Virus record (IMG/VR): IMGVR_UViG_3300024428_000358
Coordinates: 1-20,806 of that record
Direction: 5' to 3' (one strand)
Origin: a virus
Length of the DNA: 20,806 bases
Below the pieces are notes generated by a model. The model did not search any database, was not told the DNA's origin, and worked only from the letters and a program-made list of their open reading frames with translations. Shown here piece by piece: positions 20,275 through 20,806 of this stretch (position 1 is its first letter; the number at the start of each line of letters is the position of its first letter). A program made the translations under genes and the position numbers.

Positions 20275-20806
20275 AAAAAATATTAATAGCTGGTGGTGAT
20301 AGTTTTACAGATAAAAATTTTGCGAGTTATATACATCCTGAAATAGATTGCTCTTGGCCAAAATGGCCAGAGTTGTTAGCAGAAAAACTAGATATGGAAT
20401 GTATCAATGTAGCAAATTCTGGTTATGGAAATGATTATATTTATGAATCTGTACTTGAAACAATATCTAATACAGATAAAGAAAGAATAGGATTAGTTGT
20501 AGTAGGTTGGTCACAAGCACAAAGAAAAACTTGGCAAGAGACAAAAAAATTAATCTGGAAAGTTAAAAGACATGATTCAGATGGTGATATTTTTGGTTGG
20601 ACAAAAAGATCATTAAGGTACTATTTAAGTTATCAAAATCTCTGTCAAAGATGGAATTTAAAATATTTACACTTTCAAACAATACCTTTATTTTCTTCTT
20701 GGTTAGAAGGATCGTGGCCAGATGATACTGAAATTGTGGAAAAAATGAAATTAAATTTAGATCCAGAGAAAATGCCTAGACTTAAATATCCTGGAAATAA
20801 AGAACT
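20271..20806 (+). CDS. SGNH/GDSL hydrolase-like protein, 3'-truncated by window edge
   Basis: At least 178 residues; the frame is open to the right edge. It begins MKKILIAGGDSFTD: GGDS at 8-11 is the block I motif with S11 as candidate nucleophile. NVANSGYGND at 46-55 fits block II/III with the conserved Gly and Asn (G51 or G53, N54). A LVVVGWSQ strand follows at about 76-83. The catalytic Asp-His near the C-terminus would lie outside the window. SGNH proteins in glycan clusters are often O-acetyl esterases or transferases; here that is inference. The ATG overlaps the upstream stop as ATGA, which sets the start. Confidence 0.75.
   Translation, partial: MKKILIAGGDSFTDKNFASYIHPEIDCSWPKWPELLAEKLDMECINVANSGYGNDYIYESVLETISNTDKERIGLVVVGWSQAQRKTWQETKKLIWKVKRHDSDGDIFGWTKRSLRYYLSYQNLCQRWNLKYLHFQTIPLFSSWLEGSWPDDTEIVEKMKLNLDPEKMPRLKYPGNKE

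Noticed and set aside
1-20806. Integrase, transposase, attachment sites or insertion sequences that would mark the cargo genes as mobile
   Set aside because: None of these was recognised in any frame, and no terminal inverted repeats flank the cargo modules. Insertion of the modules is inferred only from strand and promoter type.

Overview
The window looks like part of an AT-rich, T4-like (myovirus-type) marine phage genome, or a metagenomic contig from one. The evidence is virion genes with marine-phage collagen-like GFTGSKGD repeats, T4-type late promoters (TATAAATA) in front of nearly every minus-strand gene block, one- or four-base gene overlaps (TAATG, ATGA), and accessory surface-sugar genes. 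The host cannot be named from the sequence. A TonB-dependent receptor implies a Gram-negative host with a TonB system.

Layout. (1) 1-9315, minus strand: a late structural block of eight genes. From the right these are two collagen-like fibres (7351-9315 and 5829-7349, the second ending in a cupredoxin-like domain), a third collagen-like fibre (4777-5673), a virion protein (3818-4747) followed by a strong terminator, then fibre genes with IPT/Ig, LamG+SPRY and repeated GF-PD modules, and the start of another structural gene at the left edge. (2) 9424-12848, plus strand: two fused glycosyltransferases (GT4-GT2 and GT2-methyltransferase) behind a sigma70-like promoter and a palindromic T4-type late promoter. 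(3) 12845-13186, minus: a small Ig-like virion protein. (4) 13209-14967, plus: a sigma70-like promoter, a hydroxocobalamin riboswitch and a BtuB-like TonB-dependent receptor. (5) 14964-16887, minus: a YdcH-like small protein, an Asp/Asn beta-hydroxylase-like oxygenase and a B12-type radical SAM protein, behind a late promoter. (6) 16973-20806, plus: a consensus sigma70 promoter driving an overlapping cluster of glycosyltransferase-like, radical SAM/SPASM (split in two frames), DegT-type aminotransferase, unknown and SGNH-hydrolase-like genes, probably for glycan synthesis or modification.

The most striking element is at 13253-13356. It appears almost identical to the marine metagenomic env8 hydroxocobalamin riboswitch used for crystallography (compared from memory). 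It sits directly in front of a receptor resembling E. coli BtuB in both plug and C-terminus. This would give the phage a complete cobalamin-repressed vitamin B12 uptake gene: promoter, ligand-sensing leader that hides the Shine-Dalgarno, and outer-membrane transporter. The next gene, convergent with it, is a radical SAM protein with an N-terminal region like the cobalamin-binding domain of B12-dependent radical SAM enzymes, suggesting (but not proving) a cobalamin-centred accessory module.

The promoter types segregate by strand. All three plus-strand cargo modules start with sigma70-like promoters of exact 17-base spacing. The minus-strand virion and accessory genes use TATAAATA late promoters. 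This suggests that cargo is transcribed by unmodified host polymerase and the minus-strand genes late in infection.
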